DNA of 64,000 nt, from positions 744,001 to 808,000 of the forward strand of contig NZ_CP019688.1 of NCBI RefSeq assembly GCF_002287505.1. Direction: 5' to 3'. Positions 1 through 9,034 of the stretch are shown here, one piece after another. The position numbers and the translations under genes are program-made. The notes beneath the pieces are model-generated. The model was not told the origin of the DNA. It was given only the letters and a program-made list of their open reading frames with translations, and made no database searches. Within the stretch, counting starts at the first letter, position 1, and the number at the start of each line of letters is the position of its first letter. Source of the stretch: Corynebacterium glaucum. GTDB lineage: Bacteria; Actinomycetota; Actinomycetes; Mycobacteriales; Mycobacteriaceae.

Positions 1-147
1 GCGAACAAAGTACGTCGTTTTGTTCTGAATTTCCGTTACGTCGTTACTTGAGCCACTTTAGTCACACGCGTTACCGTCGGTTGCCCCCATATGCGGACGA
101 GTGTCCCTATCCAATCAGTGCCTTATGTAATGGCAAAGTAAGCGGGG

Positions 148-1395
148 ATGAGTAACACACAGAGCACGCGCCCTACCGCCTCCCGTCGCCGGAGGCCGGT
201 AAAAGGGCTCGTGACCGGGCAACAACGGGAGAAGCCTGAACCGAAAGCGCCCGAAACTTGGGCGCAGCGTCTGAAGCAATACGTGCCGTCCGCAGTTGCG
301 CCGCTCGCTGTGCTCGCCCTCGCTACCGGCGTTACCTGCTTCGCAGTGATCTTGCTCTCAGATTGGGGCATGAAATACCTGCCCGCCGCAATCGGGCAGT
401 CCTGGCTCACGTTGCACGGCGTGCCGCTGCGCATCGACGGAGTCGAGTTGTCGCTCGTGCCGCTGCTACCCGCAGTGGGGATCGTTGCGCTTGTCGCCTC
501 CCGCATCCGCGCCGCAACGAAGACTCGCGTCAGCGTGTTGGACCTCGGAGCCATCTTTGTCCTCGTGACGGTGACGTCGCTCGTGCTAAGTGTGGTCTCC
601 CTGTTCATGGTCGCGGATGCGTCCCATGTCTTTGCGATTGCTCCGCCCCATCCAGCGGCCGCGATCCTCATGCCGCTCGGCCTGCACCTCGCCGGCTTTG
701 CGCTCGGCATCAGTCCTGTCGTTTGGCGGGTCATCGCGAAACGCTCCGGAATCCCACCTGAAACTGTCATCACTGCTGGTGCCGCGCTACGCGTCATGCG
801 GGATCTCGTGCTCGCCGCGGCCGTGGTGTACCTGGTATTGCTCGCACTGAACTACCGCCACATCGCTGAGGCGGTCGGTGCATATCCGAACCTCGGTTGG
901 TCCGGGGGACTCGCGCTCACGCTGCTGTGCCTCGGCTACCTTCCGAACGCGGCCGTGGCAACGCTTGCAGTGCTCCTAGGCGGCACGTTCGAATACGCAG
1001 GAGCGACGGTAAGCCTTTTCGATGCCACCTCGGTAGCACTGCCGCCACTGCCAATCTTCGCGGCCGTGCCGGCCAGCGCGCCCGTCTGGGTGCCTGCACT
1101 CATGCTCATCCCGGTCGCAGTCGTCTTGCGGTTTGCTCTTACCAGGAGCTTTTCGCTTATCGACGTCGCCGCCACCGCCACTTGGGCGGCAGTCCTGGGC
1201 CTTGTGGTGGCAAGCTATGCAAGCGGCACTGCGGGTGCCTACGGTCATGTCGGCCCCAACCCGTGGGCGTTCGCGGTCTTGATGTTCCTCTGGACCGCGT
1301 TGCCCGGCTTGATCGCGTGGCTGGTTTCTCTCGTTCGGGCGCGTTCCGCTGGCGAAGACAGCGGCCAAGACAGCGGCAAAGACGGCCAGGTCTAA
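148..1395 (+). CDS. DUF6350 family multi-pass membrane protein
   Basis: The 415-residue product begins with about 50 basic, proline-rich residues that look cytoplasmic. About ten hydrophobic segments follow (first near residues 50-75), and the tail is short and charged with a repeated Asp-Ser-Gly-Gln pattern. It ends 11 bases before the purN start. A membrane protein of this type directly upstream of purN-purH is the usual arrangement in corynebacteria and mycobacteria, and the family is annotated DUF6350. The molecular function is not established. The ATG at 148 is preceded by GGGG, a weak ribosome-binding site. Family assignment rests on context and topology, so the name is less certain than the gene. 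Confidence 0.85.
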   Translation: MSNTQSTRPTASRRRRPVKGLVTGQQREKPEPKAPETWAQRLKQYVPSAVAPLAVLALATGVTCFAVILLSDWGMKYLPAAIGQSWLTLHGVPLRIDGVELSLVPLLPAVGIVALVASRIRAATKTRVSVLDLGAIFVLVTVTSLVLSVVSLFMVADASHVFAIAPPHPAAAILMPLGLHLAGFALGISPVVWRVIAKRSGIPPETVITAGAALRVMRDLVLAAAVVYLVLLALNYRHIAEAVGAYPNLGWSGGLALTLLCLGYLPNAAVATLAVLLGGTFEYAGATVSLFDATSVALPPLPIFAAVPASAPVWVPALMLIPVAVVLRFALTRSFSLIDVAATATWAAVLGLVVASYASGTAGAYGHVGPNPWAFAVLMFLWTALPGLIAWLVSLVRARSAGEDSGQDSGKDGQV

Positions 1396-1406
1396 ACTCG
1401 ACTGCT

Positions 1407-1976
1407 GTGACTACTTCGATCACCGTGCTGGTTTCTGGATCCGGCACGCTGTTGCAAGCGATTCTTGAGAACCAATCCGAGGCGTACCGCGTCGCACTCG
1501 TGGTCGCGGATAAACCGTGCCCGGCGCTCGAACGGGCCGAACGCGCCGGTGTGCCTACGCGCGTCGTTGCTTTGGGGGCAGACCGCGGCGCGTGGGACGA
1601 GAAACTCGCCCAGGCAGTCGCTGCTGGAAACCCGGACCTGGTGGTCTCCGCGGGGTTCATGCGGATCCTGGGGCAGGCGTTTCTGGACCGGTTCCAGGGC
1701 AAGACAGTGAACACGCATCCGTCGTTACTCCCGGCATTTCCCGGTGCGGACGCGGTCGGTGATGCGCTGGCTTATGGTGTAAAGGTCACTGGCTGCACCG
1801 TGCACTTCGTTGACGCGGGGGTAGATACGGGCGAGATCATTGCGCAACGTGCCATCCGCGTTGAAGACGGCGACACGAAGGACACACTTCACGAACGCAT
1901 CAAGCAGGCTGAGCGCGAGCAAATTGTTGGGTTGCTCGCCTCGGCACGATTGGACAATGGAAAGGTGACCTTTTAA
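1407..1976 (+). CDS. purN: Phosphoribosylglycinamide formyltransferase
   Basis: PurN transfers a formyl group from 10-formyl-THF to GAR, the third step of purine synthesis, in the cytosol. The 189-residue product has the family's normal length. Visible landmarks are the phosphate-binding VSGSGTLLQA loop near residue 10, the catalytic Asn-x-His in NTHPSLLP (about residues 98-105) and the catalytic Asp within FVDAGVDTGEI. I place the start at the GTG at 1407. The frame is open much further upstream, but that extension runs antiphase through the DUF6350 gene and has no family similarity. The TAA stop is followed immediately by the purH ATG, so the two are translated as an operon. Confidence 0.97.
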   Translation: MTTSITVLVSGSGTLLQAILENQSEAYRVALVVADKPCPALERAERAGVPTRVVALGADRGAWDEKLAQAVAAGNPDLVVSAGFMRILGQAFLDRFQGKTVNTHPSLLPAFPGADAVGDALAYGVKVTGCTVHFVDAGVDTGEIIAQRAIRVEDGDTKDTLHERIKQAEREQIVGLLASARLDNGKVTF

Positions 1977-3512
1977 ATGGGCATCGAGATCAAGCGCGCG
2001 CTTATCAGCGTGTACGACAAGACCGGGCTCGAGGAGCTCGCACGCACGCTGGGGGACGCGGGCGTTGAGATTGTCTCGACCGGATCGACCGCGAAGCGCA
2101 TCGCTGATGCCGGGGTGAAGGTCACCGAGGTCGCAGAGCTCACTGGTTTCCCTGAGGTGCTCGATGGGCGCGTGAAAACGTTGCACCCGCGGGTTCACTC
2201 AGGCATCCTGGCCGACCTGCGCAAAGATGACCACGTCCGCCAGCTCGAGGAACTGGGCATCGAGGCGTTCCAGCTTGTCGTCGTGAATCTTTACCCGTTC
2301 CAGGAGACCGTGGCCTCCGGTGCCTCCTTCGACGAGTGTGTCGAGCAGATCGACATCGGCGGGCCATCCATGGTGCGAGCTGCAGCGAAGAATCACCCCT
2401 CCGTCGCAGTGGTCGTCAACCCGGAGCGCTACGCGGATGTGATCGCAGCGGTACAGAATGGCGGGTTCGACGAAGAGCAGCGTCGGGAGCTAGCGGCCGC
2501 GGCATTCGAACACACCGCGCACTACGACGCCGCGGTGTCCGCCTGGTTCAACGAGCAGTTGGGGCGCACAGGAGCCACAAGCGGGGAGACGACCAGCCTG
2601 CGCTACGGGGAGAACCCCCACCAGTCGGCCCGACTCGTGTCGTTTGGCACCGGTCTGGCCGCTGCGACCCAGCACGGCGGCAAGGAAATGAGCTACAACA
2701 ACTACCAGGATGCCGACGCAGCGTGGCGCGCTGCCTGGGACCATGAGCGGGCATGCGTGGCCATTATCAAACACGCCAACCCCTGCGGCCTAGCCGTGTC
2801 CGACACCTCAATCGCCGACGCGCACAAGAAGGCCCACGCGTGCGACCCGGTATCCGCTTACGGGGGCGTGATCGCCTGCAATCGCGAGGTGACCCTCGAG
2901 CTGGCGGAGCAAATCGCGCCGATCTTTACCGAGGTCATCATCGCGCCGGGCTACGAGCCGGCGGCTTTGGAAAAGCTGCAGGAGAAAAAGAATCTGCGCA
3001 TCCTGACTGCGGAGAAACCCGAGCGCGACGGTGAAGAGCACAAGCAGATCTCGGGTGGCTACCTGATCCAGGACCGCGACATCTACCAGGCGGAGGGCGA
3101 CAACGCCGAGAACTGGACGCTCGCTGCGGGCGACGCAGTCGACGCGGAGACATTGGCCGATCTCGAGTTCGCGTGGCGCTCGGTGCGCTGCGTGAAGTCC
3201 AACGCTATCCTCATCGCCGCCGACGGAGCGTCAGTGGGCATCGGCATGGGCCAAGTCAACCGCGTCGACTCCGCGAAACTGGCAGTGGACCGCGCGAACA
3301 CGCTTGACGACGGCAAGAACCGCACCAACGGCGCTGTCGCCGCTTCGGACGCGTTCTTCCCCTTCGCTGACGGTTTCCAAATTCTCGCTGATTCCGGTGT
3401 GAAGGCTGTCGTGCAGCCGGGTGGCTCGATCCGCGACGAAGAGGTCATCGCCGCGGCCGAGGAAGCCGGCGTGACTATGTACCTCACCGGCACCCGTCAC
3501 TTCGCCCACTAA
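1977..3512 (+). CDS. purH: Bifunctional AICAR transformylase / IMP cyclohydrolase
   Basis: PurH carries out the last two steps of IMP synthesis. The 511-residue product has an N-terminal MGS-like cyclohydrolase domain (about residues 1-145, with [13 protein letters not shown]) and a C-terminal formyltransferase domain. The latter shows LRYGENPHQ and the catalytic Lys265-His266 pair in [11 protein letters not shown]. The family's closing signature, [10 protein letters not shown], lies near the C-terminus. The ATG abuts the purN stop, indicating translational coupling and a shared need for formyl-THF. Nothing is missing relative to the family. Confidence 0.98.
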   Translation: MGIEIKRALISVYDKTGLEELARTLGDAGVEIVSTGSTAKRIADAGVKVTEVAELTGFPEVLDGRVKTLHPRVHSGILADLRKDDHVRQLEELGIEAFQLVVVNLYPFQETVASGASFDECVEQIDIGGPSMVRAAAKNHPSVAVVVNPERYADVIAAVQNGGFDEEQRRELAAAAFEHTAHYDAAVSAWFNEQLGRTGATSGETTSLRYGENPHQSARLVSFGTGLAAATQHGGKEMSYNNYQDADAAWRAAWDHERACVAIIKHANPCGLAVSDTSIADAHKKAHACDPVSAYGGVIACNREVTLELAEQIAPIFTEVIIAPGYEPAALEKLQEKKNLRILTAEKPERDGEEHKQISGGYLIQDRDIYQAEGDNAENWTLAAGDAVDAETLADLEFAWRSVRCVKSNAILIAADGASVGIGMGQVNRVDSAKLAVDRANTLDDGKNRTNGAVAASDAFFPFADGFQILADSGVKAVVQPGGSIRDEEVIAAAEEAGVTMYLTGTRHFAH

Positions 3513-3531
3513 GGGTTTAAAGAGCAAGCCC

Positions 3532-4425
3532 ATGTCTTCCCGCATAGCTGCCGCGCTGCTCGCCGCTGGCCTGGTGTGGCCGGCGATGCCCGCGTTGTAC
3601 GACGTCCCAGTGCTCGGCCCTGCAATCGCGCAGGCCTACTACCAGCTGCCCAAGGAGATCCAGGGGCGCATCTCGCCCAACGTCCGCGCGCAGATTCTGC
3701 CTCCGGCGCTACCAGAACCCAACGCGGCAGGTCCGTCTTATCCTGGTGGCAACGATCACCGCGCGAACCAAGCGGTCCTGGATCAGTTGGTTGCCGAGGT
3801 GGGCGCGCGCCACTCGGGCAGCGTCGCGATCTCGGTCGCTGGCGTGCACGGGCAGTACACCGCTGGCGATGACCGGCCGGTGCTTGCATTTTCGACGATG
3901 AAGGTGCCGTTGGCGATTGTGGCACTGCGCCAGGATGCGGGTCTCTACCCGGACGCGGAAGCAGCGGTGACGCGCTCCGACAACGAGGCAACATGGCGGA
4001 TGGAGGAGGTTGTTCCTGCCACCGCGGTTGCCGATGTCATCGCGCAGGCAGGCTCACGCACGACCAACTCGGCCGGATGGCGGATGGGCACGCAGTGGAC
4101 AACCTCAGACCAGGCACAGTTCGCTTCCGGCCTGCGCTGCGTTGAAGGGCATGAGCCCGTGCTGGACATGATGGGCCGGATCGTGCCTGAGCAGCGCTGG
4201 GGTCTTGGGCGCATTGAGGGGGCACGGTTCAAGGGCGGTTGGAATTTCCACGAAGACGGCCACGTTGCTCGCCAATTCGGGTTGATTCCAGGGCCGAATG
4301 GAGACGTTGCAGTTGCGATCACGGCGTATAGCCCGGACGGGTACGTGGGCAGCTACCGCATGCTCGATGAGCTTGCCGACGGACTGGCGAAGCTCACTCC
4401 ACAATTGCCCACGTCGCGCTGCTGA
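3532..4425 (+). CDS. Secreted serine hydrolase, class A beta-lactamase fold (paralogue 1)
   Basis: The 297-residue product has a hydrophobic N-terminus consistent with an export signal (about residues 5-22). It carries the three active-site elements of class A beta-lactamase-like enzymes in order: Ser-x-x-Lys as STMK (about residue 124), Ser-Asp-Asn as SDNEAT (about 152), and Lys-Gly-Gly in ARFKGGW near residue 235 in place of Lys-Thr-Gly. It lies 19 bases after purH. A diverged paralogue follows at 4982. The KGG and low general similarity argue against assuming resistance; such proteins may act on cell-wall peptides. The substrate is unknown. Confidence 0.8.
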   Translation: MSSRIAAALLAAGLVWPAMPALYDVPVLGPAIAQAYYQLPKEIQGRISPNVRAQILPPALPEPNAAGPSYPGGNDHRANQAVLDQLVAEVGARHSGSVAISVAGVHGQYTAGDDRPVLAFSTMKVPLAIVALRQDAGLYPDAEAAVTRSDNEATWRMEEVVPATAVADVIAQAGSRTTNSAGWRMGTQWTTSDQAQFASGLRCVEGHEPVLDMMGRIVPEQRWGLGRIEGARFKGGWNFHEDGHVARQFGLIPGPNGDVAVAITAYSPDGYVGSYRMLDELADGLAKLTPQLPTSRC

Positions 4426-4460
4426 GCGCAGTAGCTGGGGCAGTGCGTTAAGGTGCGAGC

Positions 4461-4988
4461 ATGACACACCCCTACGGCGAAAGTAGCTGGGACCAGTCGC
4501 CCAGCTACCCCAGCGGCGATGACGCCTTCTTCGGCCCGGCTTACTACGAGGAGGAGAAAGGCGGCACCAACGCGTGGCTTGTGGCGACTCTCGTGCTGCT
4601 GCTCGCCGCGCTTGTCGGCCTGCTGATCTACTTCTTCGGCAGTGGGTTTTTCGGATCCTCGAAGGGTGAGATCGAAGAGCCAACGTACGCACCGTCTACT
4701 GACAGTCCCACGACTTCGGCAAGCCCTGGGCCGGAGACGGTGACCACCACAGAGAAACCCCCGGTACGTGATTACTCTAACTTCGCACCCGACACTGATG
4801 TCACGTCGCAACAGTTTGCCGCAGAGGTATTCAAGGCGTTCCAGGAGGTTTCCCAGCGAGAAGGTCGGACAGATGTGAGCGTGTCCGCGTACAGTCCGGT
4901 GACCGGTGATAGCTACGCCATGACGTGCGGCGGTGACAAGGTTGTGTACTGCTCCGGCGGCAACAACGCCCGGGTGAAGATTTGGTAG
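4461..4988 (+). CDS. Small single-pass membrane protein of unknown function
   Basis: This is a 175-residue product I do not recognise. About 37 acidic or polar N-terminal residues rich in Ser, Pro and Tyr precede one strong membrane segment (about residues 38-60). A Ser/Thr/Pro-rich linker follows, then a small folded-looking outer domain with two cysteines near the C-terminus that could form a disulfide. This topology suggests a membrane-anchored extracellular domain. Its stop overlaps the next gene, so it is probably translated together with the second serine hydrolase. It sits between two secreted paralogues, suggesting a shared envelope role (inference). Confidence 0.65.
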   Translation: MTHPYGESSWDQSPSYPSGDDAFFGPAYYEEEKGGTNAWLVATLVLLLAALVGLLIYFFGSGFFGSSKGEIEEPTYAPSTDSPTTSASPGPETVTTTEKPPVRDYSNFAPDTDVTSQQFAAEVFKAFQEVSQREGRTDVSVSAYSPVTGDSYAMTCGGDKVVYCSGGNNARVKIW

Positions 4989-5884
4989 GTCGACTCCACA
5001 CTGTGGCCGCTGGATTTGGCCTTGCGGGAGTACTGATCTTTGCTCGCGGCTGCACGCTGCCGTTACGCGTCGAGGACCTCCCTGGGCCAGCTACTGCAAC
5101 CACGCAGTCGCAATCTTCTGCTTCCGTGAACGTGACGGCGACCCCAGACACGGCGCAGCCGCAGGGTGGGGAAGAGGCCGGCGCACTTGCTGCGCTTGAA
5201 TCCGTGATCGCAGACGTTGAGTTAACGTTTGGCGGGAAACTCGGCATCGCGACCGCCAGTTCACAGGGTGCGATCGCAGCAGGCTTCCAAGACGCGAGCC
5301 CGGCATGGTCCACCGTCAAGGTGCCGATAGCTATTGCCGCGCTGCGCACGCAACCACATCAGCTTGTCGACGCCGAACTGGCGATCACGGTCTCCGACAA
5401 CGAAGCAGCGGAGCGCTTGTTCGCGGCCAGCGGAGCTGAGGCCGTGAACACGGTGCTCAAAGAAGCCGGGGTGGGCACCCCAGTCAATGACGTTGTGCTG
5501 CGTCCCGGTTTCAGCTCTTTCGGCCAGACGGCGCTCAGTGTTTCGGATGAGGCTGTGCTGGCAAGTAACCTCGCTTGCCTCGAAGGCGCGGACCCGGTGT
5601 TGGAGATGATGGGGCGCGTTGACCCGAGCCAGTCGTACGGGCTTGGGGCCATCGAGGGAGCACGCTTCAAAGGCGGGTGGGGGCCGGACGAAGCGGGTAG
5701 CTACCAGGTTTGCCAGTTTGGACTCGTACCGCGTAACGACGGCGCCTTCGCCCCGGTGGCCCTCAGTGCTTTCCCCCCCGGACGGAGCGTACGCGACTGG
5801 CCAGGCGATGCTCACACACGCTGCAATCACACTTGCGACGCAAGCGCAGTCCCTTCCCGTCGCAGAGTGCTGGTCGTGAACTAG
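4982..5884 (+). pseudogene. Secreted serine hydrolase paralogue 2, frameshifted at a C7 tract
   Basis: This is a paralogue of the protein at 3532, with STVK (Ser-x-x-Lys), SDNEAA and ARFKGGW in the same order. It has a hydrophobic N-terminus ending in a cysteine that might be a weak lipobox. The TTG at 4982 overlaps the preceding stop. After residue 264 the reading frame leaves the family pattern at a run of seven C (5773-5779). Dropping one C restores an ending that aligns with paralogue 1 (PPDGAYATGQAM against SPDGYVGSYRML) and stops at 5879. As read, the last 35 or so residues are frameshifted. This could be a real mutation, a phase-variable tract or a homopolymer sequencing error. Confidence 0.7.
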
Positions 5885-6564
5885 CTCGTCGGCATTTCCG
5901 CGCTCACCCGGGAAACCAGTTCCAGTGTCCGTTCACCGCGTCGCTGTGGAATGTCGGCGTGAAGCACGTCGAGCACCGCATCAGCAATGGTGACCGACGG
6001 CGCGGGCAGTGCGTCGTCGACAAGCGGATAGGGCGCAATGCCAGTGTTATCGCGCATCTCGATGGCCGCGAGCGTCATATGGAACGGCAGCTCGATGCGG
6101 GGATCGTCTTCACCGACGATCTGTGCGGCAAGGTCGCGGTAAATGCCCTCGAGCTGGGCGCGGGCCGCATGGTACTCGGCGAACTCATCGTTGGTGAGCA
6201 CCGGGAGCTGATAAAGCCTCCCGATGTTCCAGTTCGAGCTGAGCAAGATACGGGTCTCGGCCGCGACGAGCGCCCAGAGTTTGAGCGCCGGCGACTCGTC
6301 CGACTCTGCAAGATCGGACGCGAGATCCAACGCGGGCTGAATCGTGCTCATCAGCAACGTCATGAAGATGTCGTTCTTTGAAGGGAAGTGGTAGTACAGC
6401 GAAGCTTGTCGCATGCCGACGGCTTCCGCGATCTGGTGGGTCGAAGTAGTCGCAAAACCGTGGCGGGTGAACAGCTCGGACGAGGCGTCAAGGATCTCCT
6501 CGCGGGCGGTGCTACCGCGCCGTCGGGGACTCTGCTTGCGCGGGCGGCCGACCGTTCCTGCCAT
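5881..6564 (-). CDS. amtR: TetR-family nitrogen regulator AmtR
   Basis: AmtR is the master repressor of nitrogen-control genes in corynebacteria, released by GlnK. The 227-residue product, read from the ATG at 6564, begins MAGTVGRPRKQ. It then shows the TetR helix-turn-helix (about residues 31-58, TSTHQIAEAVGMRQASLYYH). The body closely follows the C. glutamicum protein as I know it, including WNIGRLYQLP and the LPFHMTLA segment. An in-frame upstream extension to 6624 exists but lacks family similarity. Location beside purH and the rpsR block matches C. glutamicum gene order. AmtR target operators were not identified in this window. Confidence 0.95.
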   Translation of the reverse strand: MAGTVGRPRKQSPRRRGSTAREEILDASSELFTRHGFATTSTHQIAEAVGMRQASLYYHFPSKNDIFMTLLMSTIQPALDLASDLAESDESPALKLWALVAAETRILLSSNWNIGRLYQLPVLTNDEFAEYHAARAQLEGIYRDLAAQIVGEDDPRIELPFHMTLAAIEMRDNTGIAPYPLVDDALPAPSVTIADAVLDVLHADIPQRRGERTLELVSRVSAEMPTS

Positions 6565-6617
6565 ATGCGCCTCATCTCCATTCGTGGCTTCAAGATCGAA
6601 CGACAACTCTAGACACG

Positions 6618-6661
6618 AAAACACCCGTCCTCAACCCTGGCGAAACAGGGGAGAACGGGTG
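6618..6661 (-). terminator. Rho-independent terminator of the rpsR-rpsN-rpmG-rpmB operon
   Basis: Read on the minus strand, CACCCGT (6661-6655) pairs with ACGGGTG (6628-6622), with an additional inner CCCC/GGGG pairing. Four T residues (6621-6618) follow immediately. It lies about 35 bases after the rpsR stop and about 50 bases upstream of amtR, so it separates the ribosomal transcript from amtR. Confidence 0.85.
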
Positions 6662-6695
6662 GATCGAAGATGCTTACGCTGTTGTCAACCGATTC

Positions 6696-6944
6696 TTAGC
6701 GGCTGGTGAACGGCAGAAGAGCCATCTCGCGCGCGTTCTTCACGGCGGTGGCCACCTGACGCTGCTGCTGCGGGGTCAGGCCGGTCACGCGACGGGAACG
6801 GATCTTGTGACGGTCAGAGATGAACAGTCGCAGGGTCTCGATGTCTTTGTAATCGACGGTCTCGATGCCCTTTGCCTTCAGCGGGTTCTTCTTCGGGCGG
6901 CGGGACTGCTCCATGCGCGGCTTACGCTGGTTGTTGCGCTTCAT
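6696..6944 (-). CDS. rpsR: 30S ribosomal protein S18
   Basis: The 82-residue S18 binds the 30S platform beside S6. The family core is clear: [20 protein letters not shown] followed by the RSRRVTGL segment and a [19 protein letters not shown] ending. There is no cysteine, so this is the zinc-independent (C-minus) form. It is the last gene of a four-gene operon with rpsN, rpmG and rpmB and ends just before a strong terminator. The ATG at 6944 has an AGGAGG-type ribosome-binding site at about 6955. Confidence 0.97.
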   Translation of the reverse strand: MKRNNQRKPRMEQSRRPKKNPLKAKGIETVDYKDIETLRLFISDRHKIRSRRVTGLTPQQQRQVATAVKNAREMALLPFTSR

Positions 6945-6959
6945 TGGTAGTTGTCCTCC

Positions 6960-7265
6960 TTACCACGAAGACTTACGGACGCCAGGCAGCTCACCACGGT
7001 GAGCCATCTCGCGCATACGGACACGGGAAACACCGAACTTGCGGAGGTAGCCGCGGGGGCGGCCGTCACGCGAGTCACGGTTGCGCACGCGCACCGGGGA
7101 GGCGTCGCGCGGCTGACGGTTGAGCTCAAACTGAGCGTCGAGACGATCCTCGTCGGAAGTCTCCGGGTTGCGGATGATCGCCTTCAGCTCGTTACGGCGT
7201 TCTGCGTAGCGAGCGACGATCTCCTTGCGCTGTTCATTCTTCGCAATCTTGGACTTTTTCGCCAT
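6960..7265 (-). CDS. rpsN: 30S ribosomal protein S14 (long, zinc-free form)
   Basis: The 101-residue length is that of the long C-minus S14. The zinc-type S14 is about 61 residues and has a CxxC pair. The C-terminal signature [20 protein letters not shown] and a SRVRMREMA segment are present, and no cysteine is found. It assembles late into the 30S head. It sits 3 bases after rpmG and 15 bases before rpsR, in one operon. Confidence 0.97.
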   Translation of the reverse strand: MAKKSKIAKNEQRKEIVARYAERRNELKAIIRNPETSDEDRLDAQFELNRQPRDASPVRVRNRDSRDGRPRGYLRKFGVSRVRMREMAHRGELPGVRKSSW

Positions 7266-7268
7266 GGA

Positions 7269-7433
7269 TTATCGCTCCTCGCGGAATTCGACGTGCTTGC
7301 GCACAATCGGGTCGTACTTCTTCAGCGAAATACGGTCCGGGTTGTTGCGCTTGTTCTTGCGGGTGACGTAGGTGAAGCCCGTGCCAGCGGTGGACTTGAG
7401 CTTGATGATCGGGCGGATATCGTTACGTGCCAT
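7269..7433 (-). CDS. rpmG: 50S ribosomal protein L33 (zinc-free form)
   Basis: This is a 54-residue product beginning [20 protein letters not shown] and ending with the basic [11 protein letters not shown] tail, typical of L33. Zinc-type L33 carries two CxxC motifs, and neither is present here. The ATG (7433) overlaps the TAA of rpmB by one base, and the stop lies 3 bases before the rpsN ATG, so translation is tightly coupled. Confidence 0.95.
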   Translation of the reverse strand: MARNDIRPIIKLKSTAGTGFTYVTRKNKRNNPDRISLKKYDPIVRKHVEFREER

Positions 7434-7669
7434 TAGATCTTCTCACCTCGTGCGCGGATCTGTGCCACGACGGACTCGATGCCGTCGCGGTCGATGATCT
7501 TGAGACCCTTCGTGGAAACGTTCAGGGTAATCGTGCGGCCCTCGGAGGGCAGGTAGAACTTCCGCTTCTGCACGTTGGGGTTCCAACGGCGCGAGTGGCG
7601 GCGGTGCGAGTGGGACACGGTTTTGCCGAACGACGGCTGCTTCCCCGTGACCTGGCAATGTGCCGACAT
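7433..7669 (-). CDS. rpmB: 50S ribosomal protein L28
   Basis: The 78-residue L28 begins [20 protein letters not shown] and ends with the [17 protein letters not shown] segment. Only one cysteine is present, not the four expected for zinc binding, so it belongs with the C-minus forms. It is the first gene of the operon. A long, partly palindromic leader with a hairpin (7722-7756) lies upstream. Confidence 0.97.
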   Translation of the reverse strand: MSAHCQVTGKQPSFGKTVSHSHRRHSRRWNPNVQKRKFYLPSEGRTITLNVSTKGLKIIDRDGIESVVAQIRARGEKI

Positions 7670-7982
7670 TGGTTACTTCCTTTACTTCTGCCGCCCACGC
7701 ACTGATCACGTTGTGAGGAGGGCACCGAAAGGATGCATTGGAAAACGCATCGGTGCAGGTGTAATCGGTTGACGCAGGCGTTTACGTGTTCTTCGACAAC
7801 AGCGAGTGACAACCTTACAGCTTTGCCGCGCGGATTCCTAATCGCTGATCGCGTTCCGCAATGCCCGCCCACGAGCATTTTCCACCGCACCGGTGCAGAT
7901 GGTTCCCGTGCAGCGCAGGGTGATGGAAGACTGGCGCTCATGCTGCAAGGAGATCCTCGGCGGAATCCTGCTTTAGCTGCTC
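7670..7982. other. Intergenic leader of rpmB and degraded sequence upstream of the DUF418 remnant
   Basis: No convincing gene is seen in these 313 bases. The left part holds the rpmB ribosome-binding region and the hairpin at 7722-7756. In the right part, the frame of the DUF418 remnant continues back for about 20 codons but is broken by a TAG at 7974. Some of this stretch is probably decayed coding sequence. Confidence 0.6.
7722..7756 (-). promoter_or_regulatory. Inverted repeat in the rpmB 5' leader region
   Basis: The arms GCACCGA...TGC (7722-7736) and GCATCGGTGC (7747-7756) pair over 10 bases with a 5-base bulge and a 10-base loop. It lies about 53-87 bases upstream of the rpmB start. 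It could be an mRNA leader structure or an operator. It does not match the AT-rich Zur palindrome known from other actinobacteria. Confidence 0.35.
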
Positions 7983-8513
7983 ATGGTCATGATGGGTGTC
8001 GGCATCTTCACCCTCGCCGCGCGCCTCTACCGCGCCGGCTTGTTCCAGCCAGAGCAGGTTGCTTTACGACGCAAGATTGCACGGGTCGGTCTCGGCATCG
8101 GGCTTCCACTTGATTGGGGGTTGCGGCTTTTCGCAAGCGGGTCCTCCGGTGTCTTCACCCGGTACCTCAGCTCCACCATTGTTGCTTTTGGGGTCCTGGC
8201 GTTGATTGCTGGTTTCTACGTGAAACGCAACAACCGCCTCGGCGCTGCGGGCAGCGCCTTGGCGGCTGTGGGCAGGATGGCTGTGACGTGCTACATCCTG
8301 CAGAATCTATTGGCATCAATCGTGTTTTACGACTTCGGCCTTGGCGCGGCCCGGGTCACTGACGGTGAGTTGCAATGGTTGAGGGTCACGCTGATCTACA
8401 TCGGCCTCTGTGCGGTGCTTATCGGGCTCAGTGTGTTCTAGCTACGAAAGTTTCCGCGGGGGCCGGTGGAGACCGTTATGCATTGGGTGTACGAGTCGCC
8501 TGGCCGGGCTGGC
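7974..8513 (+). pseudogene. DUF418 membrane protein remnant with in-frame stops
   Basis: From the ATG at 7983 a 152-residue reading shows several membrane segments and the DUF418 C-terminal pattern VGRMAVTCYILQN. It halts at TAG 8439-8441. Reading through, the frame continues LRKFPRGPVETVMHW, the expected ending of DUF418 proteins, where a Trp normally stands at the position of the stop. A second stop (TAG 7974) precedes the ATG. Intact family members are about 380-400 residues, so roughly the first half is gone. The gene is dead by both truncation and nonsense mutation. Confidence 0.75.
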
Positions 8514-8907
8514 CAGGCTGGCCGGCGAGCAGGTCACGGATCTCAGTGAGCAGCTCGGTCTCGGTCGGGTCCTCAACCTCCGGGTCGATGCCCTTGCGGC
8601 GCTTCTGTGCCTCGTCAAGCTTGTTCATCGGCGCAACGATGATGAAGTAGACAACTGCGGCGATGAGCAGGAAGTTGATGAAGGCGGTGATCAGTGCGCC
8701 GAAGTCGATGAAGGTGGCCTCATTGCCAGGAAGGACGTGGATGCCTAAGGGGGAGAAGTCTGCGCCGCCGACCGCGGAGATCAGCGGGTTGATGATGTTG
8801 TCCGAGAACGCGGTGACAACGGCGGTGAATGCCGAACCGATGACGACACCGACAGCCAAATCGATGACGTTGCCGCGCATGATGAAATCTTTGAATCCTT
8901 GAAGCAT
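8476..8907 (-). CDS. mscL: Large-conductance mechanosensitive channel
   Basis: MscL forms a homopentameric pore that opens under membrane tension to release solutes in hypo-osmotic shock. The 143-residue product starts with the amphipathic MLQGFKDFIMRGNVIDLAVG helix, followed by TM1 (about 15-45), a periplasmic loop and TM2 (about 68-90) ending NKLDEAQKRR. The C-terminal helix LLTEIRDLL follows. Its 3' end overlaps the dead DUF418 ending on the opposite strand. In related genomes mscL lies near mog, so it has moved slightly here. Confidence 0.97.
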   Translation of the reverse strand: MLQGFKDFIMRGNVIDLAVGVVIGSAFTAVVTAFSDNIINPLISAVGGADFSPLGIHVLPGNEATFIDFGALITAFINFLLIAAVVYFIIVAPMNKLDEAQKRRKGIDPEVEDPTETELLTEIRDLLAGQPGQPGQATRTPNA

Positions 8908-9034
8908 GTGCTCTCCTAAATACAGGCCTAGTTGACGTGGATCGGGTGAAGAACTTATCTGACGCGCGGATTAAGTGCGAAACCAAAGCGGTTTACCGGA
9001 GTGTCGCGGGTGGACAAAGGTGGACGGGGGACTC

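Noticed and set aside
897..1406. N-terminal extension of purN
   Set aside because: It overlaps the DUF6350 gene in another frame and has no similarity to PurN; the GTG at 1407 gives the normal family length.
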